Positions 18,059-26,290 of a DNA stretch of 46,782 nucleotides are shown piece after piece. The notes beneath the pieces were generated by a model that was given only the letters and a program-made list of their open reading frames with translations, did not search any database and was not told the DNA's origin. Origin of the DNA: Acidobacteriota bacterium (GTDB lineage: Bacteria > Acidobacteriota > Terriglobia > Terriglobales > Acidobacteriaceae); assembly GCA_021790995.1 (NCBI GenBank), contig JAJYFA010000012.1, positions 1 through 46,782 on the forward strand, in the 5' to 3' direction. The translations under genes and the position numbers were made by a program. Numbering within the stretch: position 1 is the first letter of the stretch; the number at the start of each line of letters is the position of its first letter.

Positions 18059-18451
18059 ATGGCTTCCGTAAATCTACTCACCCCTCGCCAGGCCGCTGAA
18101 AAGCTTGGCATGAGCTATCCCGCCCTCAAGCACTGGATCCTCGCCGGCCGCATCAAGACCATCAAAACTCCCGGCGGCCATCACCGCATTCCCCAGGGCG
18201 AGCTCAACAAATTGCTGCCCCCATCGCAGGCGCTCGCCGCAGGCCCTCGTATCAGCGGCCGCAATCAACTGATCGGCATCGTCACCCAGGTCAAAATCGA
18301 AGGACTGCTCGCCAAGGTGGTCCTCGCCATCGGCGATCAGCGCATCACGTCCATCATCACCGCTGACGCAGCCCGCGAACTTGTCCTCAAAAAAGGCGAC
18401 ACCGCGGCCGCTCTCATCAAAGCCACTGAGGTCATGATTGTCCGGCCGTAA
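18059..18451 (+). CDS. MerR-type helix-turn-helix plus Mop (TOBE) domain regulator
   Basis: The 130-residue protein joins an N-terminal MerR/excisionase-like HTH (LTPRQAAEKLGMSYPALKHWILAGRI, then a GGHHRIP wing) to a C-terminal Mop/TOBE barrel (RNQLIGIVTQVKIEGLLAKVVLAIG, ending KATEVMIV). Mop domains bind molybdate or tungstate oxyanions, so it is probably a molybdate-responsive DNA-binding protein, simpler than ModE. The start ATG at 18059 has AAAGGAG about eight bases upstream. It is divergent from hppA over about 210 bases. No molybdate transporter or cofactor genes lie nearby. The stop is followed at once by a repeat. Confidence 0.85.
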   Translation: MASVNLLTPRQAAEKLGMSYPALKHWILAGRIKTIKTPGGHHRIPQGELNKLLPPSQALAAGPRISGRNQLIGIVTQVKIEGLLAKVVLAIGDQRITSIITADAARELVLKKGDTAAALIKATEVMIVRP

Positions 18452-19077
18452 GAACAGTGGTCAGTGAACAGCGATCCGGGAAAAGCTGTCCCTGGCGAAG
18501 ATTGGATTCGCGGATGGGCACGGCTTTGTCTCGCATCCGCCGCGGGCAGATCCACCGGCGATAGGGCAGGATTCCCTTGCAGCGCCGGTTTCCAGACCCG
18601 CACTCCGTCCCTCCAAATTACCCCGCTCCGGGGCAGGGCAAACGCATTTCAATTCGCTGGACGCTTTACGAACCACGCATTTTGCGCTGTCATTCTGAGC
18701 AGCCCGACTCGCTTTCAGTGAGTTACGGATGAAATGACACATCGCAAAAACGATTGATTCCGCTATTGTTATGCGCTGTGTCATGAGGAGGAATGCAGCG
18801 ACGAAGAATCCGCGGTTGCTTTTCAGGTCTATTTCTCGCGCATACCTTCGGTTTGGCGGGCTGATTTCACCCGACGACGCCGCAAAGGGCGAAAGACAAC
18901 TGCAGATCCCTCACTCTGCTCGGGATGACACTGCTCGATGAGTGGAGTCGGGATGCAAGGAAAGCAGGACTCCTATCCAAATGCGTTTGCCCTGCGCTTC
19001 GGAGTTGGCCATCTCGATTTAGTACGGTATTTAAGATAAAATCAATCCGAATCGTTCTTTTTTCGGATGGATTAGTC
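18452..19077. repeat. Repeat mosaic with nested inverted repeats
   Basis: This 626-base gene-free interval contains several repeats. GAACAGTGGTCAGTG at 18452 resembles the unit before rpiB at 43240. A perfect 16-bp inverted pair CAGGGCAAACGCATTT lies at 18634-18649 and 18979-18994. Nested inside it is a 13/15 inverted pair TGTCATTCTGAGCAG at 18688-18702 and 18916-18930. A small palindrome CCCCGCTCCGGGG sits at 18621-18633. The last 50 bases become AT-rich and probably hold the promoter of the next gene. Confidence 0.75.
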
Positions 19078-19905
19078 TTGAGCTTCCCCAAAACTGTCTT
19101 TTCCCTTGTCGTCTGGTCTGTCGCTTCATCGCTGCTCGCCGCGCAGGACCAATCCGCAACCGGCCTGTGGATCGAGCGCGTTGCCGCCACGCAGGCCGCA
19201 CAGCCGCACTGGATGACGCCGCTGGTCACCGTCACCCCTCGCCTTGAACAAGAGTTTCGCTTCGATGTCCTGCACCAGGTGACGCCCACGGGCAACGTGA
19301 CCAGCGTCGATAACGGCAAGGGCCTTGAGCTGATTCCCACGCGCCGTACCGAGCTGCTCATCAACGCAACGCCCTACTTTTTTCACCAAAACGCGCAGTC
19401 CCCGAATGGCCCCGGCGACGCCTCGTTCATGATGAAGTACCGATTCTTCGCGCGCAACGAGCAGAAGGGGAATGCGATTCTCACGGGCTTTCTGGCCGGG
19501 AGCATTCCTACCGGCACTTATAAGAATGGCGCAGCGAGCGCCCTTGTCACACCCACGCTCGCAGCCGGCAAGGGCTGGGGCAAATTCGACGTCCAATCCA
19601 CACTCGCCGGCGCACTTCCCGTCAACAGCGTCAACACGCTGGGGCGGGCCATCCTCTCCAACACCGCTTTTCAGTACCACCCCCAGCGCTTCCTCTGGCC
19701 TGAGGCCGAAATCAACTCGACTTTCTGGAATGGCGGCACCAACGACGGCAAAAAGCAGACCTTCGTTACGCCCGGCCTCATCTTTGGCCGCTTCCCCATT
19801 CGCCGCCGCATGGCTCTCGTTGCCGGCGCGGGCTTCCAGATCGCCACCACGCACTACAACCAGTACAACCACGCCGTCACGGCAACCATCCGCATTCCGT
19901 TCTGA
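19078..19905 (+). CDS. Putative outer-membrane beta-barrel protein (transporter-like), unknown function
   Basis: From the TTG at 19078 the 275-residue product has a signal peptide (SFPKTVFSLVVWSVASSLLAAQ) and a body rich in alternating beta-strand pattern, ending in phenylalanine (TIRIPF), as outer-membrane barrels often do. Phrases such as SFMMKYRFFARNE, GFLAGSIPTGTY, and FVTPGLIFGRFPI resemble the phenol-degradation/transporter-like barrel family found in many Gram-negatives. The frame is open back to ATG 18925, but that extension runs through repeat DNA, so TTG 19078 (GGATGG upstream) is preferred. Function is not assigned. Confidence 0.65.
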   Translation: MSFPKTVFSLVVWSVASSLLAAQDQSATGLWIERVAATQAAQPHWMTPLVTVTPRLEQEFRFDVLHQVTPTGNVTSVDNGKGLELIPTRRTELLINATPYFFHQNAQSPNGPGDASFMMKYRFFARNEQKGNAILTGFLAGSIPTGTYKNGAASALVTPTLAAGKGWGKFDVQSTLAGALPVNSVNTLGRAILSNTAFQYHPQRFLWPEAEINSTFWNGGTNDGKKQTFVTPGLIFGRFPIRRRMALVAGAGFQIATTHYNQYNHAVTATIRIPF

Positions 19906-20186
19906 AGGGCATCGATTGAGAGTGAGCGGCACTGTGGCACGACGAGAACAGCGGGCGTAACCCGCTTCTCGGAACTCCGGCCTGCCGCGATCGAAGGCGC
20001 CCCAGATTCCGCCTTTGGAATCCGGGAGACTCCAAACCAGCACTCGCCCGCACACTCGACTGCCAACTCGTTCCCTCGCCTTCTCGTTCCCTCGTTTGCT
20101 GCCTTTTACCCGGTTCATGTTTTTCGGCAGCCCGCCGATGAAGGGTATGTCGGACCAGAGCAGCATCCCGGCATGAGAGGCGAGGC

Positions 20187-21203
20187 ATGTTGAGATCTAT
20201 GCAAAGCTCGGCTCAGTTTCAGACGCAGGCTTCCGTTTCCGGCCTCACGCTGGTGGAGTTGGACTCGCCCGCGGCTGCCGTCCAGGTGGTTGGCGTAAGC
20301 GCGGCGTGGCGCAAGCTTCTGATGCAGGTAGAGATGGCAGCGCCGCATCTGCAGGTAGCGGCCATCGAGGGCGAACACGGAAGCGGTAAGTACACGCTCG
20401 CGCGCCATCTGTTCAGCCGATCGCCGCTGGCCTCGACGACCTTCGAGCGCCGCGACGCGCGCGAGTGGCTGGCCACCGATGCCGATCCCTCGACGCTCGC
20501 CGGGTTTATTTATCTGGATCGCGTGGATCTGCTGGCGCCTCCAGGGCAAGGGCTGCTGCTTGGAGTCCTCAAAACTTTGCAAGATCGCCCGCAGGGCCGG
20601 GCCGTTGTCCTTGCGTCTTCGCAAATCCCGCTGCGCCAGATGGCCGGGCAGGGACTCTTGCTGCCGGAACTTGCCTTTCGGCTCACCGCCATTCGTTTCG
20701 CCATTCCGCCGCTGCGTCAGCGCCGTGAAGACATCGCTCCGCTGGTCCAGTTCCTGCTTGACCGGCTCTGTGCCCGTTATCAACAGCGGCCTATTGTACT
20801 GGGCCCCGGCACGCTCGCTCGTCTCCTGCAGCACTCCTGGCCGGGCAACGTGCGCGAACTGATGAACGTTCTGGAGAACGCGATGCTCGAGGCTGAAAAC
20901 GGGATCATCCGTCCGCTCGACCTGGCTCTGCCCGACAGCGCGCAATCGTTTTTCGATCCGCAAATCGGCATGCACCCAACCATCGCCGCAGACATGGCGC
21001 TCGGAGCCGGCTTCGACACAGGGCTCGACCGCCAACCCTACCCTCACACCGTCAATCTAGCCCTGGATGCGGTGATCCGGCGCCACGTGCAGTACGTGCT
21101 TGACCTCAACCGCGGAAACAAGCTGCGCACCGCGCGTCAGCTCCAGATCAGCCGCTCGACCCTCTACCGCATCCTCGCCGACGAAAGCCTGCTCGCACGC
21201 TGA
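20187..21203 (+). CDS. AAA+ protein related to sigma54 activators, lacking the GAFTGA loop, with Fis-type HTH
   Basis: The 338-residue protein has a P-loop GEHGSGK at residues 62-68, a Walker-B-like FIYLDRVD at about 107-114, the RLTAIRFAIPPLRQRREDIAPL region, WPGNVRELMNVLENAML, and a C-terminal Fis HTH (LRTARQLQISRSTLYRIL). Two hallmarks of sigma54 activators are absent: the GAFTGA loop that contacts sigma54, and the Walker B glutamate (D-R in place of D-E). The Walker A to B distance is about 20 residues shorter than usual. It probably binds DNA without driving sigma54 open-complex formation. The start ATG at 20187 follows AGAGGCGAGG. 19906-20186 upstream holds no gene. Confidence 0.82.
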   Translation: MLRSMQSSAQFQTQASVSGLTLVELDSPAAAVQVVGVSAAWRKLLMQVEMAAPHLQVAAIEGEHGSGKYTLARHLFSRSPLASTTFERRDAREWLATDADPSTLAGFIYLDRVDLLAPPGQGLLLGVLKTLQDRPQGRAVVLASSQIPLRQMAGQGLLLPELAFRLTAIRFAIPPLRQRREDIAPLVQFLLDRLCARYQQRPIVLGPGTLARLLQHSWPGNVRELMNVLENAMLEAENGIIRPLDLALPDSAQSFFDPQIGMHPTIAADMALGAGFDTGLDRQPYPHTVNLALDAVIRRHVQYVLDLNRGNKLRTARQLQISRSTLYRILADESLLAR

Positions 21204-21321
21204 TCGTGGCGTTGCCTGGCCTCCACCTTTGGGTTCCGTGAGACTTGGAAGCTACGGCGGGAGATTCGCGCAGTCAGAGAATGATCTCGTGGGATGCAGT
21301 CCGCATCTGGGTACGGCGCAG

Positions 21322-22518
21322 TCACTGCTCTCGCGTGGCAACCGTGCCCGATGGATCGGGAGTCTCTTGCGGCTGCGTGCCCGAGTCTTTGTTCCCAGCC
21401 TGTGTCGCGGGCCCGTCCGCGCTCGACGGCCCGTAGCTCTTGTATACGGTGATGTGGAAGCAGGCTTGCCGGAACTCCTCTTCCACATCGATCTTACCCG
21501 CAGACTCCAGCGTCTGCAGGCGCGAGCGCATCCAGGCGACCTCTCTACGGTTGAGGCCCTTTTTGGCAATGTCAATGGTTGCGCCGGTCAGGTGCGGGCT
21601 GGCAATGTCGCCCTCGGCCGGAGCCGCGTTGCCGTTGATCCTCATGAGGCGCTTCTGGTATTGGATCGTGCGCACCGCAGAACTGACTTCGAGTGGGCTG
21701 CGAAAGGTGGCGAAGTGCGCCTGGGCCAGATCGGCAAGAAAATGCGCCGTCCATGGCCGGCAGTAGCGATGAGTTTCCGGCAGCTCGGGATTTACCGTGA
21801 GCGCGTCCGAGAGCGGGACGGGGACCAGCAGATTGTGCGCGATGCGATCCTCCAGGTCGGAGTCGTCCTGTATCCGTTCCAGACCCTCGGCATCGAGGCG
21901 CTGGTTCTGCCGCTCCAGCGATTCAAGCGAACCGCGCAACGGAGGCGGCATGGCGCCTCTGGGAGTTCGCAGAGACGCATCTTCGGTCTCCGCGGCCGCA
22001 TCTGGCGCGGAGGTTTGCATCTGTTCTGAATGATCGGTATTGGCTGGCCCTACCTGAAGCGCTGATGAGGCTGCGGCCGAGTCTATTGCGGAGGCAGTGT
22101 GATCCTGACTTCTTGAGTGGAGCGTTCGCACGTAGGCTGCCCGCGAGAGCCGGATCGAGCGCCTTCTTCGGAGTGCTACGGTGCTCCGCGCGGAGCGCTG
22201 TGGCGCAGGATGGCGTCGGGGGGCAACTGCTGCTGCGGATCTGCTGCTGTGGCGTGATGAATGATGCGCGGCTGCCGCCCGGCTGTGCACAGGCGTGTGC
22301 GACTTCGCCGCGTGATGCCTGCGGCGCGCGCGCGCCCTGGTTTGCGCGTGGTGCGCTGTAGCCCCAGCTTTGGGATGCACCCCCGCTGAGGCAGAGTGCT
22401 CCGCTGCATGAGCGCCACCCGCGGCGAGCACCGCAAGCGCGAGACCGAGAATGAGCGTCCGGCACATGAGGGGGAGTGCGGACAATCGAGAGCTTCTCCA
22501 GTGTACGTCGATTCGCAT
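21322..22518 (-). CDS. DUF5715-like exported protein, putative M15-like zinc peptidase
   Basis: A signal-like segment (LILGLALAVLAAGGAHA) precedes a long low-complexity stretch rich in His, Arg, Ala and Ser (about 22130-22380), then a folded domain with SPHLTGATIDI and, later, FRQACFHITVY. The spacing and form (S-x-H-x-x-G-x-x-x-D, then a late His) resemble the zinc ligands of M15/VanY-type D,D-peptidases, so peptidoglycan cleavage is a reasonable guess. The preceding RPWTAHFLADLAQAHFATFRSPLEVSSAVRT region matches such enzymes. Start ATG 22518 is tentative; 22467 is possible. Neither has a good ribosome site. DUF5715 placement is from memory. Confidence 0.7.
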   Translation of the reverse strand: MRIDVHWRSSRLSALPLMCRTLILGLALAVLAAGGAHAAEHSASAGVHPKAGATAHHAQTRARARRRHHAAKSHTPVHSRAAAAHHSSRHSSRSAAAVAPRRHPAPQRSARSTVALRRRRSIRLSRAAYVRTLHSRSQDHTASAIDSAAASSALQVGPANTDHSEQMQTSAPDAAAETEDASLRTPRGAMPPPLRGSLESLERQNQRLDAEGLERIQDDSDLEDRIAHNLLVPVPLSDALTVNPELPETHRYCRPWTAHFLADLAQAHFATFRSPLEVSSAVRTIQYQKRLMRINGNAAPAEGDIASPHLTGATIDIAKKGLNRREVAWMRSRLQTLESAGKIDVEEEFRQACFHITVYKSYGPSSADGPATQAGNKDSGTQPQETPDPSGTVATREQ

Positions 22519-22703
22519 CTGTTTCAGAGTATCAAGGCGGATTCGGATGTGTCCGATAATGGATGTTCTGGCCCCACACACAATGGAGATTTCCGGATCG
22601 CGGAGATTGCACACCCCATGCCGAAGGACTTTCACGCGTATCCCATCAGAGGGTCCAGCCGGGATTGTGCAATCAGTCACGGATTCGGCCATGGCGGGTC
22701 GAC

Positions 22704-23537
22704 TCAATTCGATGCCGGCCCCGGCGCGGTCTGCTGCTGGGCCGGCGCAGTCTGTTGCTGAGCAGGTGGCGGCGGAGGCGGCGGAGCAAGCGGCTTGGCA
22801 GGTGGCTTCAGGACAAAGCCGGTGCGGACGAGCGCAAATCCCTCCTGCGGCAACTCAGCCTGCAAGAGCTGGTTCTCCGGCCCGGAAAAGAGGTCGGTAT
22901 TCATTCCTGAGATGGTGGCAACCAGATGATGCACCACGATGGCACTGCCGTTGAGCGTTCCCTGCTGGTCAGGATAGGTGGCGAGTTGCACGGGATTGAT
23001 GGTGACCGTGTTTTTGGGCAGAATCACCCAGAGGCCGCGATTGTTGTGCTGGGCCGCCAGTGTGAGAAGCGTCTGCAGCGCTCCGGGATCGAAGTCGGAC
23101 ATCAGCACGGTCTCCGGATGATAGGCCAGCCGCGCGGTGATGCTCTTGCCATTGGCCGAGATGTTGACCAGGAACTGCGCCGAATCGGGCGACGCGACCA
23201 CAGTCACCGCCTCGCCGTTCACCGTTGCGCTCACCAGCGCGTGCTTAAGATCGTCTGCCGGTGAAAGCTGCTCCGTCTTCGAAAGCGCGTAGTTGAGGCC
23301 CTGCATGGCTACCTTCACGAGAGCGATTGAATCGTAGCCTCCCTTTGTGCGGGCGAATTGAAAGCTGGCTGTGCCAACCACATGACCGTGCTGCGCAATT
23401 TCGAAGCTGCCGGACTCAGCAGCCGCCGACACGCTTCCGTCGCCGAGAACTGCCTGCTGCCTGAGCAAAACGGCCACCAAAACCGCAAGGATTAAGACGA
23501 GAAGTCCCACACTGAGAGAGAAACGCAAGGAACGCAT
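22704..23537 (-). CDS. Membrane-anchored or exported hypothetical protein with proline-rich tail
   Basis: The 277-residue protein begins with an uncleaved-looking hydrophobic segment (LRFSLSVGLLVLILAVLVAVLL), followed by an extracytoplasmic beta-rich region (GSFEIAQHGHVVGTASFQF). The C-terminus has an LAPPPPPPP run and repeated QQQTAP units, likely disordered. I recognise no family. GAGTAAGGAGG lies about 11 bases before ATG 23537. It is upstream of the DUF5715-like gene in the same direction (about 185 bases between) and divergent from the PrsW-like gene. Confidence 0.7.
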   Translation of the reverse strand: MRSLRFSLSVGLLVLILAVLVAVLLRQQAVLGDGSVSAAAESGSFEIAQHGHVVGTASFQFARTKGGYDSIALVKVAMQGLNYALSKTEQLSPADDLKHALVSATVNGEAVTVVASPDSAQFLVNISANGKSITARLAYHPETVLMSDFDPGALQTLLTLAAQHNNRGLWVILPKNTVTINPVQLATYPDQQGTLNGSAIVVHHLVATISGMNTDLFSGPENQLLQAELPQEGFALVRTGFVLKPPAKPLAPPPPPPPAQQQTAPAQQQTAPGPASN

Positions 23538-23818
23538 TGGTGGTATTGCCTCCTTACTCAAATTAAACACGAAGAATGTCGAAGAGTTACGGGAAACATG
23601 AGAGAAGTCCTTTGAGACGATGTGCATGGCCTGTGGCTTTTCCACCGTTCGAGGCTGACAGTCTTGCGGAACCGCTGCGTTCGGTTCGCCACTGTGCAGG
23701 GAAATCTGGGAGCCGGCAGGAGCGGTTTAGCGAAGACCTCGTCAGGTGCAGCCGCAGGCCCCCGAAGATCTTCTTTCGTTTTCTCCATGCATTCAGTCTT
23801 TACTCTGTGGATGGTGAA

Positions 23819-23837
23819 ATGCTAATTTCCTTAGCAT
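23819..23837 (+). promoter_or_regulatory. Hairpin in the leader of the PrsW-like gene
   Basis: ATGCTAA (23819-23825), five-base loop, TTAGCAT (23831-23837). It lies about 20 bases before the AGGAGG ribosome site. It could be an operator or an RNA hairpin; the sequence alone cannot say which. The rest of 23538-23867 shows no gene. Confidence 0.4.
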
Positions 23838-23867
23838 CCCCTCGGCTCTTCACATCAGGAGGTCCTC

Positions 23868-25205
23868 ATGTATTGCCCCCGGTGCGGAACAGCAATCGAT
23901 CCGGGCCACAAATTCTGCAAGAATTGCGGCGCCCCCGCCAGAGCTGTTGCCGGCGCGCAGGCAGCGGCTGCGCAACCGGCCGCATATCCGGGTATTCCGG
24001 CGCCGCCGCCGGGCATGGTGGCCGTGCTTTATCAGGCCTACCCCGGCGGACCCCAACAGTTGTATTACGTTCCTGCTCAAGGCATGCAGGCGCAAGCGGG
24101 GGGCGGACTTCTTGAGGGCGTACGTTCCAAAATCAGGGATCTGGCCTCGACCGACAAGCTGGAAGGGTTCAGCCTGAGCCAGACCTTCAGCCAGGCTTTT
24201 TCCAGACACACTCCGGAGGAGACTGAAGAGTACATCATGGTGGGCTCTTCACGCACCACACCGCCTCTTGAACTGGTGGAGACAGGCTGGCCCAAACCGT
24301 GGATGTTCTTCCGCCTGCTCGCACTCTTTGTGGTTGCGACCGCGGCCTTGTATGGGGTTTGGGAGTTCACCGGCAATCTTCCCCTGGTGCCCGCAATCCT
24401 GATCATGGGAGCGTTTGCGGTGCCGCTGGCGACGATGGTGCTCATCTTTGAAATGAACACGCCGCGCAACGTCTCGATCGCGGTGGTGGGCAAGCTGTTC
24501 GTGATGGGGGGCCTGGCCGCGCTCTGTGCGGTTTCGTTCGAGTACATGCTTTCGATCGCGGGGCAATTGCCCGGCGTGGTGGAAGAGACCGCCAAGTTTG
24601 CTGTGGTGCTGCTGGTAATACGCAGCGTCCGCTACAAGTATCAATTAAACGGAATCCTGTTTGGCGCAGCGGTGGGCGCTGGATTTGCCGCTTTCGAGAC
24701 GACCTTTTACGGCCTGATCGATGCCTTCCTTCCCACGTTGATCCACGGGTTGCAGCAGGCGCCGGCCCAGCAGGCGATTGACGCGGCGATGCAGGCGATG
24801 GTGAACAACCTGATCGTGCGCGGGGCTCTGGCTCCGTTTGGGCATGTGGTGTGGACGGCGATTGCGGCGGGCGCTTTCTGGCGCGTGAAGGGCGCGCAAC
24901 CGACTCGCTTGAGCATGCTGCTGGATCCACGTTTTTTCAAGGCCTTTCTGATTCCCGTAGGTCTGCATTCGCTCTGGGACATCGGGGTGGATTTCCCGCA
25001 CAGCGCACTGTTGAATTCGCTTCCCGTGCAGGTTTTCGGCTGGTTCGCCGCAGGGTCGATCTCATGGTATGTTCTCTTCGGTTTGGTGCAGCAGGGCCTG
25101 CGCCAGGTCAGGGATGAGCAGAAGGCCCAGTTGCAAAGTACACTGGCCAATGTGGAGGCTACGCTTGGGCTGGGAACGAGAAACTTTGCCGCGCAGCCTC
25201 AGTAG
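23868..25205 (+). CDS. PrsW-family intramembrane protease with N-terminal zinc ribbon
   Basis: The 445-residue protein starts with a zinc ribbon (Cys 3, 6, 17 and 20: CPRCG and CKNCG), a proline- and alanine-rich linker, then about eight membrane segments. PrsW-type motifs are visible: VEETAKF (the E-E-x-x-K pair), GFAAFETTFYG, GHVVWTAIAAGAFW and LHSLWDIG, with the conserved H and D. PrsW in Bacillus cleaves an anti-sigma factor, but the target here is unknown. A near-ideal AGGAGG lies five bases before ATG 23868. It is followed by a second zinc-ribbon gene. Confidence 0.88.
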   Translation: MYCPRCGTAIDPGHKFCKNCGAPARAVAGAQAAAAQPAAYPGIPAPPPGMVAVLYQAYPGGPQQLYYVPAQGMQAQAGGGLLEGVRSKIRDLASTDKLEGFSLSQTFSQAFSRHTPEETEEYIMVGSSRTTPPLELVETGWPKPWMFFRLLALFVVATAALYGVWEFTGNLPLVPAILIMGAFAVPLATMVLIFEMNTPRNVSIAVVGKLFVMGGLAALCAVSFEYMLSIAGQLPGVVEETAKFAVVLLVIRSVRYKYQLNGILFGAAVGAGFAAFETTFYGLIDAFLPTLIHGLQQAPAQQAIDAAMQAMVNNLIVRGALAPFGHVVWTAIAAGAFWRVKGAQPTRLSMLLDPRFFKAFLIPVGLHSLWDIGVDFPHSALLNSLPVQVFGWFAAGSISWYVLFGLVQQGLRQVRDEQKAQLQSTLANVEATLGLGTRNFAAQPQ

Positions 25206-25285
25206 CCGGCGAGCGATTGAGCGCCAGCCGACCGAGACGGCCTGGCGCTTAGAATCATTTCGGATGGAGAAAAGAGGGTAAAGGT

Positions 25286-25900
25286 ATGGCATTCTGCAGC
25301 AATTGTGGCGCCCAGTTGGAAGGTACTGAACGCTTCTGCGTGAGATGCGGAGTTGAACAGACGACAAAGACAGGAGGCGCAGCGGCTGCGACTCCCTCGG
25401 CGGCAACCCCGCCCGTGGCCATGCCGCCGCAGCCGGTTCAGCCGTTCGCGGGCGTGCCACCTCAGCATCCTCCTGCGCCATTACCCATTCCGATCATGAT
25501 GCCGCCGCCGGCACCCGCCAAGGGCAGCAGTCTGAAATGGATTGTGATGGTTATCGTCGTGGTCGCGGGCGGCTTCTACTACAACCACAGTCGCCATCAT
25601 CAGCATCAGGCCCTCGCGCAGGCGCAGCAATTCATTGGCAACTGGGATAACGTGAACGGGATTGTTCAGATTTCCCAGGGACAATGGCGGAATGGCTCCG
25701 ATGTGGCCATTCAATCGGCGACGCTTGAATGCAAGCAGTTTGCACAGAACGGCCAGACGATCTCGAGCCTCGATACCAAACTGAATGGTCCGGCTCAGCC
25801 GGGACAGACAGTGATCTTCAGTCCATTCCAGGTGGGGCAGATGGCTCAGGGGGTATCCAAGTTGCAATGTAACGTCGTGGATGTGAATCCGGCGCAGTGA
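25286..25900 (+). CDS. Zinc-ribbon, single-pass membrane protein of unknown function
   Basis: The 204-residue protein has a zinc ribbon (Cys 4, 7, 18 and 21), a proline-rich linker, one transmembrane segment (LKWIVMVIVVVAGGFYY), and an extracytoplasmic domain (IQSATLECKQFAQNGQTIS, FSPFQVGQMAQGV) that resembles the FxLYD-like beta domain. It lies 80 bases after the PrsW-like gene in the same direction and shares the ribbon-plus-linker design, so the two may work together; that is inference. Confidence 0.75.
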   Translation: MAFCSNCGAQLEGTERFCVRCGVEQTTKTGGAAAATPSAATPPVAMPPQPVQPFAGVPPQHPPAPLPIPIMMPPPAPAKGSSLKWIVMVIVVVAGGFYYNHSRHHQHQALAQAQQFIGNWDNVNGIVQISQGQWRNGSDVAIQSATLECKQFAQNGQTISSLDTKLNGPAQPGQTVIFSPFQVGQMAQGVSKLQCNVVDVNPAQ

Positions 25901-25924
25901 CGGCGACGGGAATGCGTGTCGCCG
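25901..25924 (+). terminator. Stem-loop directly after the zinc-ribbon gene
   Basis: CGGCGAC (25901-25907) and GTCGCCG (25918-25924) form a perfect 7-bp stem beginning immediately after the stop. There is no T tract behind it. Confidence 0.45.
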
Positions 25925-26234
25925 GCATCCTTCACCAGCGGATGCTGCCACTGAAATCGCGATGTGACGCTTCAGGCTGGGCGGCCGCCTGCTTTTGCCC
26001 CCAATGTCCACAACTCGCACAGTTTTGCGGGTAAACTGCACCAATTCTGCGCCTTGTGACGGAGCCCGTAAAGGTCTACGCTTAGTCCTTGGAACATGAG
26101 TTGGGCAGGAATCTCAGCCTGCCTCGATTCCGGTGCAAAATCAACCGCGAAAACGCGCGCCAGGCAAGGGCCTTTCGAGCTTTTCACAGGCAAATGGCGG
26201 CATTTGGCGATTGGGTTCGGGGAATACCAACAAA

Positions 26235-26250
26235 ATACAATATATTGTGG
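26235..26250 (+). promoter_or_regulatory. NrdR-box-like palindrome upstream of nrdJ
   Basis: ATACAATATATTGTGG contains the perfect palindrome ACAATATATTGT and matches the NrdR consensus acaCwAtATaTwGtgt closely. It lies just before a TTGACA -35 hexamer and 225 bases upstream of nrdJ. NrdR represses ribonucleotide reductase genes in response to ATP/dATP. Only one box is seen, whereas tandem boxes are usual. Confidence 0.75.
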
Positions 26251-26257
26251 TTTGTTC

Positions 26258-26286
26258 TTGACATCCACCATGGACAGCGGTATTTT
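26258..26286 (+). promoter_or_regulatory. nrdJ promoter
   Basis: A perfect TTGACA (26258-26263), 17 bases, then TATTTT (26281-26286, four of six). It directs transcription into nrdJ, with a leader of about 180 bases. Confidence 0.65.
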
Positions 26287-26290
26287 TTCA

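Noticed and set aside
18461-18784. 107-residue minus-strand frame in the repeat mosaic
   Set aside because: It is composed of repeat DNA and has no ribosome site.
18925-19077. N-terminal extension of the outer-membrane barrel protein from ATG 18925
   Set aside because: The extra 51 codons pass through inverted-repeat DNA and delay the signal peptide; TTG 19078 puts the signal peptide at the N-terminus.
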